In this document: positions 27,728 to 36,899 of the stretch, in pieces
How the letters are laid out: each line of letters begins with the position of its first letter
Position numbering within the stretch: position 1 is the first letter of the stretch
Assembly (NCBI RefSeq): GCF_000308815.1
Contig: NZ_BAFX01000124.1
Coordinates: 124,001-188,000 of the forward strand
From: Nocardia concava NBRC 100430
GTDB lineage: Bacteria > Actinomycetota > Actinomycetes > Mycobacteriales > Mycobacteriaceae
DNA length: 64,000 nt
Direction: 5' to 3'
Notes under the pieces: model-generated
Databases searched by the model: none
Seen by the model: the letters and a program-made list of their open reading frames with translations, nothing else
Told to the model about the DNA's origin: nothing
Program-made: the position numbers and the translations under genes

Positions 27728-29328
27728 TGCCGACTCCCGGTGTCCTGCTTGGTCTTCAGCATGGTGAGCTGTGCCTGTTCCTCATGATGATGGACGGCGT
27801 CGAGGGCCGCGCGTTCTTCGGGTGGGTCGGCGGTCAGGAAGCCGCCGATTCCGGGCTTGCCCGCAGAGCCGAGCTTGCTCATCTTCTTCGGGACGGCGGC
27901 GCCCTGGTATGCCAAGGGGATTGGGTGTCCGTGCTCGTCCACCGGGCCGAGCGATTGATGGACCTCGATGTATTCGCCGTGCGGCAGTCGCTTGATGATG
28001 CCGGTCTCGATGCCGTGTTCGAGCACCGCGCGGTCGCTGCGCTGCAGGCCCAGGCAGAACCGGTAGGCCACGAAGTAGGCCAGGGGCGGCAGCACCAGCA
28101 GGGCGATGCGGAAGAACCAGGTGGTGGCGTTGAGCGAGATATCGAACTTCAAGGCGATGATGTCGTTGACGCAGGCGAAGGTGAGTACCAGGTAGAACGC
28201 GATGGCCATGGCCCCGATTCCGCTGCGCACCGGCACATCTCGCGGTCGCTGCAGCAGATTGTGGTGGGCGGTGTCCTTGGTGAGGCGCTTCTCGATCCAC
28301 GGATAGATGGGGATGACCACCAGCACCAGGCCCATGATCACCGCCACCCAGAAGGGCGCGGGAATCGTGTAGTTGCCCAGGTAGATCTCCCACGGCGGCA
28401 TGAGCCGGGCCAGGCCGTCGGTCCACATCATGTAGAAGTCGGGCTGCGAGCCCGCCGACACCTGAGCGGGGTTGTAGGGGCCGAGATTCCAGATCGGGTT
28501 GATCTGGAACAGTCCACCCATGAGTGACACGGTGGCCAGCGTGAACGCGAAGAACGCGCCCTGATCCAGCGAGAACACCGGAATGATGCGCGCGCCCACC
28601 ACATTTCGCTCGGTGCGGGCGGGTCCGGGGAACTGGGTGTGCTTCTGGTACCAGACCAGCGCGATGTGCGTGACGATGAGCGCCAGCATGATTCCCGGGA
28701 ACAGCAGCACGTGGGTGATGTAGAGGCGCGGGATCAGCACGGTGCCCGGGAATTCCCCGCCGAAGAGGAAGAAGTGCGTCCAGGTGCCGATGACCGGGAC
28801 CGCCATGGTGATGCCGCCCAGCGGCGAACGCAGCCCGGTGCCGGAGAGCAGGTCGTCCGGCAGCGAATACCCGAAGTAGCCCTCGAACATGGACAGGATC
28901 AACAGGATCGCGCCGACCACCCAGGTGGCCTCACGCGGTTTGCGGAACGCGCCGGTGAAGAACACCCGCAGCATGTGGATGATCATCGAGGCCAGGAACA
29001 GCAGGGCGGCCCAGTGATGGAGCTGTCGCACGAACAGCCCGCCGCGCACGTCGAAGGAGATGTCGAGGACGCTGCGGTAGGCCGCGGACATCTGCACGCC
29101 GCGCAGCGGCTGGTACGAGCCCTCGTAGACGACCTCGGTCATGGAGGGTTCGAAGTACAGGGTCAGGTAGACCCCGGACAGCAGCAGGATGATGAAGCTG
29201 TAGAGGGCGATCTCCCCGAGCAGAAACGACCAGTGCGTCGGGAACACCTTGTTGATGGAGCGTTTCAGGCCCGCGGCCAAGTGATACCGCTGGTCGGCGG
29301 CATCGGCGCGGTTCGCGGTGGTACTCAT
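27724..29328 (-). CDS. qcrB: Cytochrome bc1 complex cytochrome b subunit (QcrB-like, orphan)
   Basis: A 534-residue cytochrome b with eight to nine membrane helices. Heme b ligands are seen as His in [20 protein letters not shown] and in [21 protein letters not shown]. The quinol-site PEWY motif is PDFY here, as in actinobacteria ([12 protein letters not shown]). The long C-terminal extension ([14 protein letters not shown]) is also actinobacterial. Neighbours are not qcrC, qcrA or ctaE, which normally form one operon with qcrB, so this is probably a second copy or an alternative branch. Start at ATG 29328 ([16 protein letters not shown]). Confidence 0.92.
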   Translation of the reverse strand: MSTTANRADAADQRYHLAAGLKRSINKVFPTHWSFLLGEIALYSFIILLLSGVYLTLYFEPSMTEVVYEGSYQPLRGVQMSAAYRSVLDISFDVRGGLFVRQLHHWAALLFLASMIIHMLRVFFTGAFRKPREATWVVGAILLILSMFEGYFGYSLPDDLLSGTGLRSPLGGITMAVPVIGTWTHFFLFGGEFPGTVLIPRLYITHVLLFPGIMLALIVTHIALVWYQKHTQFPGPARTERNVVGARIIPVFSLDQGAFFAFTLATVSLMGGLFQINPIWNLGPYNPAQVSAGSQPDFYMMWTDGLARLMPPWEIYLGNYTIPAPFWVAVIMGLVLVVIPIYPWIEKRLTKDTAHHNLLQRPRDVPVRSGIGAMAIAFYLVLTFACVNDIIALKFDISLNATTWFFRIALLVLPPLAYFVAYRFCLGLQRSDRAVLEHGIETGIIKRLPHGEYIEVHQSLGPVDEHGHPIPLAYQGAAVPKKMSKLGSAGKPGIGGFLTADPPEERAALDAVHHHEEQAQLTMLKTKQDTGSRQ

Positions 29329-29418
29329 GAACAACAGACGCCGGCGGGCCTCGAAACGTGACATCCGAATACGACAGTTTGTCGTAGATCACACTTTTCG
29401 GTTGTCAGGACGGCGCGA

Positions 29419-30801
29419 TCAGCGTGGCAGCAGGTTCGACAGCGCCTCGTCGAGGGTCGGGTAGCGGAAGCGGAAACCGTTGTGCCGGAGCACCTCGGAG
29501 GTGGCGTGCCGCCCGGTCAGCCCGAGCGCCGGATCGGTGCGCAGGAAGATCGCGCCGATGGTCAGCGCGGGCGCGGGAGTCGGCGGCGACCACGGGCGGC
29601 GCAGCTGCCTGCGCAGGGTGGCCATGAGTTCCTTGTTGCGGACCGGGAAGTCCGTGGCCGCGACCACCACGCCGTTGGGCAGGCTCACCCGCGGATCCAG
29701 GCCGAGCCCGGCCCGCACGATGGCCAGCCAGTCCTCGAAGTGGATCCAGCTGAACCACTGCCGACCGTTGCCGACGCTGCCGCCCAGTCCCGCCTTGGTC
29801 AGGGCCGCCAGGCGTTTCAGCGCGGGCGCGTCCGGATCCAGCACGATGGAGGTGCGCAGGATCGTCCAGTGCGCGGCATTGGCACCGTCGAAGGCCGCCT
29901 CCCAGGGCGCGGCCACGCCGGTCATCTGCGGCAGGCCGGGTTCGGGCAGCGGGGTGGCCTCGGTGCAGCGGGTCTCCCCGGCGTCGGACCAGATGGCGGT
30001 GGTGCTGGCCTGGATCCAATGGTCGATCGGCCGGTCCAGGGTCTTGGACGCCTCGACGAGAGCCCGCGTCGAATCGACTCGGCTGCGGCGCAATTCGGCG
30101 ATATTGCGTGCGGTGGGCCGGCAGTCGACGAGCTTGCCCGCCAGGTTGATGACCGCGGTGCGGCCGGGATTGCGTAGGGCGTCGGCCCACGCGCCGACCG
30201 TGCGCCCGTCCCATTCGTATTGCGGGTAGGGCAGTTCCGCCACGGTGTGCCGGGTGAGGATGACCACGCGCTGGCCCCGGGAGGCGAGGTCGGCGGCCAG
30301 GATGCGCCCCAATGCGCCGGTGCCACCGGCGATTACGACGGTCAGCGCGTCGGCGGCGGGCTCGAGCCCGGCCAGCCTAGCCAGCCGCGTGAAGCAGGTG
30401 TGGGTGTCGGTCTCGAGCAGATCGCCGACCACCTTGCGCATGGTCGCGCCCGAGATACCGCTGAAGGTGAGCTGCTGGCTGAGTTCGGTGCCGCCGTCGC
30501 GCGGGGTGAGCACCCAGCGCATGCGCATGGTGCCCGCCGGTTCGGGCTGTTCGATGGTGATCTCGTGCTCGGGCACGAAGGTGGACAGCACGAACGGTTT
30601 CGCCAGCCGCCCGTGCACGGCCTCGTTCACGCGCCCGCGCGGCAGATAGTCGCCGGTGACCCCCGCGCCGGGCGCGGCGTGCAACGTCAGGGCGCTCACG
30701 GCGGGATTCCATTCGGGCCAGCGCGCCGGATCGCCGAGCACGCTCCACAACTGCTTCGGCGGGAGGGCGATCCATTGGGTGTACGTCGTTGTACGAGGCA
30801 T
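29419..30801 (-). CDS. SRPBCC domain fused to TIGR01777 epimerase-like SDR
   Basis: A 460-residue fusion. Residues 1-150 form an SRPBCC ligand-binding domain (YTQWIALPPKQLWSVLGDPARWPEWNP). Residues 153-460 are an extended SDR of the TIGR01777 family: Rossmann start VVIAGGTGALGRILAADLASRG, then TAVINLAGKLVDCRP (for NLAG), the region RVDSTRALVEA, SWIHFEDWL and a DUF1731 end (RFRYPTLDEALSNLLPR). Members are called epimerases or cell-division inhibitor SulA-like, but the substrate is unknown. Such fusions with SRPBCC are common in actinobacteria. A stand-alone gene between qcrB and DUF3224. Confidence 0.9.
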   Translation of the reverse strand: MPRTTTYTQWIALPPKQLWSVLGDPARWPEWNPAVSALTLHAAPGAGVTGDYLPRGRVNEAVHGRLAKPFVLSTFVPEHEITIEQPEPAGTMRMRWVLTPRDGGTELSQQLTFSGISGATMRKVVGDLLETDTHTCFTRLARLAGLEPAADALTVVIAGGTGALGRILAADLASRGQRVVILTRHTVAELPYPQYEWDGRTVGAWADALRNPGRTAVINLAGKLVDCRPTARNIAELRRSRVDSTRALVEASKTLDRPIDHWIQASTTAIWSDAGETRCTEATPLPEPGLPQMTGVAAPWEAAFDGANAAHWTILRTSIVLDPDAPALKRLAALTKAGLGGSVGNGRQWFSWIHFEDWLAIVRAGLGLDPRVSLPNGVVVAATDFPVRNKELMATLRRQLRRPWSPPTPAPALTIGAIFLRTDPALGLTGRHATSEVLRHNGFRFRYPTLDEALSNLLPR

Positions 30802-30996
30802 GCCCCGACGCTATTACCGCTGGGCCGCGCCCGGAAGCGTGGCCTTGGTCGCAACGCGTGGGTGTCGGCGGACATTCATTAACCGAGCTTCTGGATACAA
30901 CAGGATTCCGGGCTTGATGAACCCCGCGCACCGCCCGAAGGTGAGGGAGGATACCCATGCGCCCTTTTCGGCGCATTCCTGAACAAGAGGCGAGCA

Positions 30997-31401
30997 ATGA
31001 GCGAGAAGATTCGCGTCGAAGGCACCATCGCGGTGCACAAGTACGAGCCTGTCCCCTACGAAGAGCCCGAACAGGGCCCGGTCCTCACCCGAATCCATGT
31101 GGAGGAGAGCTTCTCCGGCGGTATCGAGGGCGAGGGCGTGGTGGAGTTCCTGCAGTCCTCCTCCCCCGACGGCACCGCCAGTTTCGTTGGCATCGAACGC
31201 ATTACGGGATCGGTGGACGGCAAGTCCGGCACCTTCCTGCTGCAGGACGCGGGCACCGTCGCCGACAATATCGTCAGCGGCGAGTGGTTCGTGATTCCCG
31301 GCTCCGGCACCGGCGACCTGACCGGATTGCGCGGCGAGGGCGGCTTCAAGGCCAATCTCGGTGAGGGCGCGCAGATCTGGCTCGACTACTGGTACGAGTA
31401 A
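30997..31401 (+). CDS. DUF3224 beta-barrel protein
   Basis: A 134-residue protein of the DUF3224 family, an allene-oxide-cyclase-like beta barrel: VEGTIAVHKYEPVPY, VEESFSGGIEGEGVVEFL, FVGIERITGSVDGKSGTFLLQDAG and SGTGDLTGLRGEGGF are all typical. Enzymatic role is unknown. No signal peptide. The stop TAA shares one base with the ATG of the SDR gene, so the two are an operon. AAGAGGCGAGC precedes the start. Confidence 0.88.
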   Translation: MSEKIRVEGTIAVHKYEPVPYEEPEQGPVLTRIHVEESFSGGIEGEGVVEFLQSSSPDGTASFVGIERITGSVDGKSGTFLLQDAGTVADNIVSGEWFVIPGSGTGDLTGLRGEGGFKANLGEGAQIWLDYWYE

Positions 31402-32126
31402 TGAGGACCGCCCTGATCACCGGCGCCGCCACCGGTATCGGCCGCTCCATCGCGGAAACCCTTGCTGCGCAGGGCGTCCGAGTGGGCATCAATCATCCGC
31501 ACACGCCCGAGCTCGCCGACGAAGTGGTCGCGAAGATCGAGGCGGACGGGGGCCAGGCGCTGGCGCTGGCCGCCGATGTGCGTGACCGCGACGAGTACGC
31601 GGCCATGGTCGACCGGCTGCTGACCACTTGGGGCAGCTGGGACATCCTGGTCAACAACGCGGCCGTCGCGATCACCAAACCGTTTCCGGAGATCACCTCC
31701 GAGGAATTCGATCTGAGCTTCGCCGTGAACGTCAAGGGCGTCTTTCACGGCATGCAGCTGGCCTGGGATCGGATGGCCGACAACGGCCGGATCATCACCA
31801 TCTCCAGCTCCACCACCGCGCTCATGCTGCCCGGCTACGCCGTCTACGACTCGACCAAGGGCGCGGTCGAACAGCTCACCCACATCCTGTCCAAGGAGTT
31901 CGGGCCGCGCGGCATCACGGTGAACGCGGTCAGCCCGGGCGCCACCGAGACCGAGACCTATCGCACCGGCAAGAGCGACGAGTTCCTGGGGCGGCTCGAG
32001 GGCATGAGCGCCTTCGGCCGGTTGGGCAAACCGAGTGAGATCGCAGCTGTCGTAGCGTTTCTCGCCAGTGATGCGGCGAATTGGGTTACGGCGCAGAACA
32101 TCCGGGTGAACGGCGGCACCGCCTAG
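31401..32126 (+). CDS. SDR family oxidoreductase (FabG/glucose-dehydrogenase-like)
   Basis: A 241-residue classical SDR. Cofactor motif TGAATGIGRSIAETL, structural NNAA (ILVNNAAVAITKPF), catalytic Ser in ITISSSTTALMLPG and YDSTK for YxxxK. The C-terminus (NWVTAQNIRVNGGTA) is the standard SDR end. Charged residues after beta 2 (INHPHTPELADE) suggest NADP(H), not certain. Substrate unknown. It starts on the last base of the DUF3224 stop codon, and a palindromic repeat follows its stop. Confidence 0.9.
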   Translation: MRTALITGAATGIGRSIAETLAAQGVRVGINHPHTPELADEVVAKIEADGGQALALAADVRDRDEYAAMVDRLLTTWGSWDILVNNAAVAITKPFPEITSEEFDLSFAVNVKGVFHGMQLAWDRMADNGRIITISSSTTALMLPGYAVYDSTKGAVEQLTHILSKEFGPRGITVNAVSPGATETETYRTGKSDEFLGRLEGMSAFGRLGKPSEIAAVVAFLASDAANWVTAQNIRVNGGTA

Positions 32127-32143
32127 CCCGGAAGATTGACCAG

Positions 32144-32251
32144 CGCCCCGTCATCCCCGCTCGTCATCCCGGCATGCTGTTGGCCGGGATCCACACCCCG
32201 AGCGGTGGATTCCGGCCAAAAGCACGCCGGAATGACGGAGATGACGGGGCG
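32144..32251. repeat. BIME-like palindromic repeat, copy 2 (inverted relative to copy 1)
   Basis: Core at 32161-32238 matches the reverse complement of the 4220-4296 copy over nearly its whole length. Left hairpin ATCCCGGC...GCCGGGAT, right hairpin ATTCCGGC...GCCGGAAT, i.e. the reverse order of copy 1. An extra perfect 11-base inverted repeat CGCCCCGTCAT / ATGACGGGGCG (32144-32154, 32241-32251) flanks this copy. It sits between the convergent SDR and CoA-transferase genes. Confidence 0.87.
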
Positions 32252-32268
32252 ACTGATCCTCCGGTTCG

Positions 32269-33354
32269 CTACACCCAGATCTCATCGATGGGGGTGAGCG
32301 CCTCCGGCGCCGGGGCGGGCGTCGGCGGCGGGGTGCGCGAGAACCGGGGCGCGGGGGCGGGCTGCAGCATGCCGCCCACCTCGATCAAAGAGCCTCTGGC
32401 CCTGAGGTGTTCGTCCTGGGCGGCCTCGGTCCAGGTGCGAATGGGCGTGACGCAGGCGTCCACGCCGTCGAAGAGTTCGGCCCATTCGGCCTGGGTCCTG
32501 CTCGCGAACTTCTCGGTGAAAACCTTGCGCAGCACATCCTGTCCGGCCGGATCCATCTGGTGCGGCAGCGATCCCGGATCCAGCTCGAGCACGCGCAGCA
32601 GTTCGGAGTAGAACTGCGGCTCGAACGCGCCGACCGCGAGGTGCTTGCCGTCGGCCGTCGAATAGGTGTCGTACCAGGCCATTCCGGTGTCGAGCAGGTT
32701 GGTGCCGCGCTCGTCGGACCAGACCCCGCCCTGGTGCAGCGTCCAGATCGAATGCGCCAGCGTGAGCACGCCGTCCACCATGGCCGCATCCACCACCTGC
32801 CCCTGCCCGGAACGTTCCCGCTCGTACAGCGCGGTAATGATGCCGAGCACCAGGAACACCGACCCGCCACCGTAATCGCCGAGCAGATTGATCGGCGGCA
32901 GCGGCCGTTCCCCCTTGCGCCCGATGCCATTCAGCGCACCGGTGAGCCCGATGTAGTTGATATCGTGCCCGGCCCGATCGGCACGCGGCCCGTCCTGCCC
33001 CCACCCGGTCATGCGCCCGTAGATCAGCCGCGGATTCCGCGCGAGCGCTTCCTCCGGCCCCAGCCCGAGCCGCTCGACCACGCCCGGCCGGTACCCCTCG
33101 ATAACCACATCGGCCTTATCGATGAGCCCGCGCACCGCGGCAATATCGTCCGGATCCTTGAAATTGGCCTGCACAATGGTCCGCCCACGCAACTGCGCGC
33201 GCATGGGCCCCACCGCGGACCCATCCCCGGGCCGCTGCACCCGCACCACATCCGCACCCAGATCGGCCAGCATCATCCCGGCATGCGGCCCGGGCCCGAT
33301 ACTGGCCAGCTCCACAATCCGCACACCCGCCAAGGGCCCCTTGCTCACAGTCAC
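32269..33354 (-). CDS. CaiB/BaiF CoA-transferase family, alpha-methylacyl-CoA racemase-like
   Basis: A 361-residue type III CoA-transferase family protein, of the racemase (AMACR/Mcr) branch that epimerises 2-methylacyl-CoA. N-terminal GPLAGVRIVELASIGPGPHAGMMLADLGADVVRVQRP is the CoA site; GHDINYIGLTGALNGIGRKG carries the catalytic Asp, and GMTGWGQDGPRADRAGH-type text the active-site loop (here GRMTGWGQDGP). The GTG start at 33354 has CAGGGGG six bases upstream. Related to branched-chain lipid and sterol side-chain breakdown. Not clustered with its usual partners except the acyl-CoA dehydrogenase nearby. Confidence 0.9.
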   Translation of the reverse strand: MTVSKGPLAGVRIVELASIGPGPHAGMMLADLGADVVRVQRPGDGSAVGPMRAQLRGRTIVQANFKDPDDIAAVRGLIDKADVVIEGYRPGVVERLGLGPEEALARNPRLIYGRMTGWGQDGPRADRAGHDINYIGLTGALNGIGRKGERPLPPINLLGDYGGGSVFLVLGIITALYERERSGQGQVVDAAMVDGVLTLAHSIWTLHQGGVWSDERGTNLLDTGMAWYDTYSTADGKHLAVGAFEPQFYSELLRVLELDPGSLPHQMDPAGQDVLRKVFTEKFASRTQAEWAELFDGVDACVTPIRTWTEAAQDEHLRARGSLIEVGGMLQPAPAPRFSRTPPPTPAPAPEALTPIDEIWV

Positions 33355-33458
33355 GCGCAACCCCCTGAGATTCCTACGAATACGCCAGAAAGTAGAACAC
33401 GTTCTACAACGGCGCGCCACCCTCCCCGCGCCCGACCGACGCGTCCTAGGCTCGGGCC

Positions 33459-33650
33459 ATGAGCGATTCGACCTGGCCACGCGGTATCGGCGCACCCGCG
33501 ACCCGCGCCCTCGCGGCCGCCGGATACCAGAGCCTGGAAGAACTGGCCGGGGTGCCCGAGCGTGACCTGCTCGCCCTGCACGGCATGGGCCCCAAGGCCA
33601 TCCGTGTGCTGCGCGAGGCCCTGACCGAACAGGGCCTCGACTTCGGCTGA
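33459..33650 (+). CDS. Small helix-hairpin-helix protein
   Basis: A 63-residue protein built mostly of one (HhH)2-like unit: RGIGAPATRALAAAGYQSLEELAGVPERDLLALHGMGPKAIRVLREAL. The GxGPKAIRxL hairpin is the DNA-contacting HhH signature, also found in RNA polymerase alpha C-terminal-like and DNA-binding proteins. It may bind DNA nonspecifically; function unknown. Divergent from the CoA-transferase gene, and its stop lies one base before the end of a convergent acyl-CoA dehydrogenase gene. Confidence 0.82.
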   Translation: MSDSTWPRGIGAPATRALAAAGYQSLEELAGVPERDLLALHGMGPKAIRVLREALTEQGLDFG

Positions 33651-33651
33651 G

Positions 33652-35274
33652 TCAGTCGACGTAGGCGCGCTGGAGGATGGCTTCGGTGTCCACGCCGGTG
33701 GGCAGGGTGCCGAAGGCGATGCCCCAGTCGCCGCCGAAGCGGGTGGCGCAGAAGGCGTCGGCGACCGCCGGGTGACCGTGGCGGACCAGTTGGGCGCCCT
33801 GGAGGACGAGGGCCATCAGTTCCACCAGGCGTCGGGCGCGGTATTCGATGTCGGCGAAGTCGGTGAGTTCCTTGCCGATTCGGTCGATGGCGGCGTCGAG
33901 GTGGCGGTTCGCGCCGCGGGAGAGGTTCACCTCGGTGAGCAGAGCCTCGACGGTTTCGGGCTGACGGGCCATGGCGCGCAAGGCATCCAGTGCGGCGACA
34001 TTGCCGGAGCCTTCCCAGATGGACATGAGCGGGGCCTCGCGGTACAGCCGCGGCATGCCCGATTCCTCGGCGTAACCGTTGCCGCCGAAGCATTCCAGCG
34101 CCTCGGCCGCGTGCGCGGGGGCGCGCTTGCAGACCCAGTACTTGGTGACCGCCAGCGCGATGCGGCGCAGCGCCGCCTCGGCCGGATCGGTGTCGGCGCG
34201 GTCGGTGGCTCCCGCGAGCCGCATCATGACCGTGGTCGCGGCCTCGGACTCGATGATCAAGTCCGCCAGCACATTCCGCATGGCGGGCTGGTCCACCAGG
34301 TTCTTGCCGAAGGCCTGCCGGTGCCGCGCGTGGTGGGTGGCGAAGACGGCGCCGGTGCGCATGCCGGTGGCCGAGCCGATCACGCAGTCCAGTCGCGTCA
34401 TATTGACCATCTCGATAATGGTCTTTACGCCCGCGCCCTCACCGCCGACCAGCCAGCCGATGGCGTTCTCGTACTCGAGTTCGGAGGAGGCGTTGGACTT
34501 GTTGCCCAGCTTGTCCTTCAGCCGCTGGATGCGCAGCGCGTTGCGGGTGCCGTCGGGCAGCACCCGGGGCAGCAGGAAGCAGGACAGTCCGCCGGGCGCC
34601 TGGGCCAGGGTCAGGAACATGTCGCCCATGGGGTGCGAGGTGAACCACTTGTGGCCGACGATGCGGTAGCTGCCGTCGGAAAGCGGTGTGGCCGTGGTGG
34701 TATTGGCGCGGACGTCGGAGCCGCCCTGCTTCTCGGTCATGGACATGCCGGCGATGAGACCGGCCTTGGTGGAGGGCTCGCGCAGGCCGAAGTCGTAGAC
34801 GCGCGAGGCCAGCAGCGGCTCGTATTTCGCGGCCAGTTCCGGATTGTGGCGCAGCGCGGGCACCACGGCGTAGGTCATGGAGATGGGACACATGTGCCCG
34901 GCGTCGGCCACACCCCAGGTGTAGAACTTGGCGGCGCGGGCCACGTGCGCGCCCGGCCGGTCGTCCTGCCACGGCGAGCCGTGCAGGCCATGGGAGACAG
35001 CGACTTCCATGAGGTTGTGCCAGTACGGGTGGAACTCCACCTCGTCGATGCGATTGCCGTAGCGGTCGTGGGTGTGCAGGACCGGCGGGTACTCGTTGGC
35101 CAGCCGCCCCCACTCCTGCGCGGCCGCGCCGCCCGCCAGCGCACCCAGCTCCCGCACCTCGGCCTCGGCCCAGCCCGCGCCCTCCCGGTGCAGACCCTCG
35201 ATCAGCGCCGGATTGCGGGAGTTGTCGAACGGCACGATGGGCGGCACCTGGTTGAAGACGTCGTGCGTGTGCAT
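33652..35274 (-). CDS. Acyl-CoA dehydrogenase family, AidB-like
   Basis: A 540-residue flavoprotein, longer than usual acyl-CoA dehydrogenases, of the AidB branch. N-terminal NQVPPIVPFDNSRNPALIEGL is typical of AidB (VFNQ.P.L...N). The flavin site reads AGMSMTEKQGGSDVRANTT and the second half GHKWFTSHPMGDMFLTLAQ. The C-terminus ECFGGNGYAEESGMPRLYREAPLMSIWEGSGNV has the AidB-type region including the catalytic-base area. AidB proteins protect against alkylating agents, but the enzymatic substrate is unknown. It starts 12 bases after a TetR gene and is probably co-regulated by it. Confidence 0.9.
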   Translation of the reverse strand: MHTHDVFNQVPPIVPFDNSRNPALIEGLHREGAGWAEAEVRELGALAGGAAAQEWGRLANEYPPVLHTHDRYGNRIDEVEFHPYWHNLMEVAVSHGLHGSPWQDDRPGAHVARAAKFYTWGVADAGHMCPISMTYAVVPALRHNPELAAKYEPLLASRVYDFGLREPSTKAGLIAGMSMTEKQGGSDVRANTTTATPLSDGSYRIVGHKWFTSHPMGDMFLTLAQAPGGLSCFLLPRVLPDGTRNALRIQRLKDKLGNKSNASSELEYENAIGWLVGGEGAGVKTIIEMVNMTRLDCVIGSATGMRTGAVFATHHARHRQAFGKNLVDQPAMRNVLADLIIESEAATTVMMRLAGATDRADTDPAEAALRRIALAVTKYWVCKRAPAHAAEALECFGGNGYAEESGMPRLYREAPLMSIWEGSGNVAALDALRAMARQPETVEALLTEVNLSRGANRHLDAAIDRIGKELTDFADIEYRARRLVELMALVLQGAQLVRHGHPAVADAFCATRFGGDWGIAFGTLPTGVDTEAILQRAYVD

Positions 35275-35286
35275 TGGGGGTGACTC

Positions 35287-35925
35287 CTAGTCGTTGGGAG
35301 GCAGAGCGTTCGAAGGCGCGGCGTTGGGTACGCCGAGCGCGCGCAGCGCGAAGGCGACGAGCTCGGGCAGCACCGATTCGCTCTCCAGTCGCTCCGACAG
35401 CGGGCCGACCAGCACCTCGCCGATGGCGCCGACCAGGGCGGTGGCCGAGGTGAGCGGATCCTGCGGCGGCAGTTGGCCATTCGCGACGCCGTCGGCGATC
35501 GCGTTGACATAGGTCTCGGCGAAGGCCCGGCGGAAGCGCAGGCGCTCGGCGTCAACCGCGGTATCCACGGGCTCGGCGAGCAGCACGTAGGCCAGTTTCG
35601 GATTCTTGAGCGCGCGGCCGGCGAAGGTCTCGACGGCGGCGGTGACCCGGTCGCGGGCGGTGCGGCCCGCTCCCGCGGCCCCGGCCTCGGCGACCGCCTC
35701 GACTTCGCGGGTGACCACCTCGCGGAAGACGGCGGTCACCAATTCGGCCTTGCCGCTGAAGTTCTTGTAGACCGTGCCGGTGGCGACCCCGGCCTCGGCG
35801 GCGACCGCGGCCATGGACAGTCCCGCGAAGCCGTCGCGGGACAGCACGGTCATGGCGGCACGCACGATCGTTCCCGCCTGGGCGTCCAGGCGCGCCTGGA
35901 CAGCGGGGGTTCTGCGATACGCCAT
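35287..35925 (-). CDS. TetR/AcrR family regulator, in operon with AidB-like gene
   Basis: A 212-residue TetR-family repressor. The N-terminal HTH is IVRAAMTVLSRDGFAGLSMAAVAAEAGVATGTVYKNFSGKAELV, a standard TetR DNA-binding domain. The C-terminal ligand domain is helical and unassigned. Start at ATG 35925 (MAYRRTPAVQARL) instead of an upstream frame. A 27-base palindrome (35928-35954) sits just before its start codon and could be its operator, giving autoregulation of both genes and possibly of the divergent crotonase gene. Confidence 0.9.
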   Translation of the reverse strand: MAYRRTPAVQARLDAQAGTIVRAAMTVLSRDGFAGLSMAAVAAEAGVATGTVYKNFSGKAELVTAVFREVVTREVEAVAEAGAAGAGRTARDRVTAAVETFAGRALKNPKLAYVLLAEPVDTAVDAERLRFRRAFAETYVNAIADGVANGQLPPQDPLTSATALVGAIGEVLVGPLSERLESESVLPELVAFALRALGVPNAAPSNALPPND

Positions 35926-35927
35926 GC

Positions 35928-35954
35928 AAGAAGTGAACCATCGATTCATTTCTT
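35928..35954. promoter_or_regulatory. Candidate TetR operator
   Basis: AAGAAGTGAA - 7 bases - TTCATTTCTT; arms match in 9 of 10 positions. It lies directly upstream of the TetR start codon, in a divergent promoter region, so it is a probable autoregulatory operator. Confidence 0.66.
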
Positions 35955-36036
35955 GACGCAAGCCCACCCGTCACCCACCACCACCCTTCAACGGAGGCGC
36001 TGCGCGCCGCTGGGCTTACGGCGTACCGTCGGGCGG

Positions 36037-36798
36037 GTGACAGTACGAGTGGAGCGCAACGGCCCCGTCTACACCGTGATCCTGCATCGCCCCGAAGCCC
36101 GCAACGCGGTCGACGGCCCCACCGCGAAAGCCCTGGCCGACGCCTTCCGCGACTTCGACTCCGACCCGACCGCTGCGGTCGCCGTGCTGTGGGGCGAGGG
36201 CGGCACCTTCTGCGCGGGCGCGGACCTGAAAGCCCTTGGCACCGAACGCTCCAACGCCGTCACCGAGGACGGCGACGGCCCCATGGGCCCCACCCGCATG
36301 AAGCTGTCCAAGCCCGTCATCGCTGCCGTCTCCGGCTACGCGGTCGCGGGCGGCATCGAACTCGCGCTCTGGTGCGATCTGCGAATCGCGGAGCAGGACA
36401 GCACCTTCGGCGTCTTCTGCCGCCGCTGGGGCGTGCCGCTCATCGACGGCGGCACGGTGCGGCTGCCGCGCATCATCGGCGAGGGCCGCGCCATGGACCT
36501 GATCCTCACCGGGCGCGCGGTCGGCGCGACCGAGGCCTTGCAGATCGGGCTGGTCACCCGGGTGGTCCCGCCGGGCGAATCCCGGCGTGCCGCCGAGGAA
36601 CTCGCGCTCGAGCTGGCCGCGCTCCCGCAGACCTGCCTGCGCTCGGACCGCCTGTCGGTGCTGGAGCAGAACGGCCTGGAGGAGTCCGAGGCCATCGCCA
36701 ACGAACTGCGCCACGGCATGAAGGCCCTGATGGACGGAGCCCTGGACGGCGCGCAGCGCTTCGCCTCGGGCGCGGGCCGCCACGGCCGCCCGGCCTGA
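36037..36798 (+). CDS. Enoyl-CoA hydratase/isomerase (crotonase) family
   Basis: A 253-residue crotonase. Oxyanion-hole segments are GGTFCAGADLKAL (first) and VSGYAVAGGIELALWCDLRIAEQ (second). Catalytic acids cannot be mapped with certainty; the loop RRWGVPLIDGGTVRLPRIIG follows. Part of beta-oxidation-type acyl-CoA chemistry. GTG start at 36037 (VTVRVERNGPVYTVIL). It is divergent from the TetR/AidB-like operon, 110 bases away, and may be under the same palindromic operator. Confidence 0.88.
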   Translation: MTVRVERNGPVYTVILHRPEARNAVDGPTAKALADAFRDFDSDPTAAVAVLWGEGGTFCAGADLKALGTERSNAVTEDGDGPMGPTRMKLSKPVIAAVSGYAVAGGIELALWCDLRIAEQDSTFGVFCRRWGVPLIDGGTVRLPRIIGEGRAMDLILTGRAVGATEALQIGLVTRVVPPGESRRAAEELALELAALPQTCLRSDRLSVLEQNGLEESEAIANELRHGMKALMDGALDGAQRFASGAGRHGRPA

Positions 36799-36899
36799 CG
36801 CCTCAGTTGCCCGGCCCGAGCAGGGCGGATGTACTCGAGCGCAACCCCCGAGTACGCGCGGCAGCGGTACATGCAACCGATCGGTACGCTTGCGGTTCG

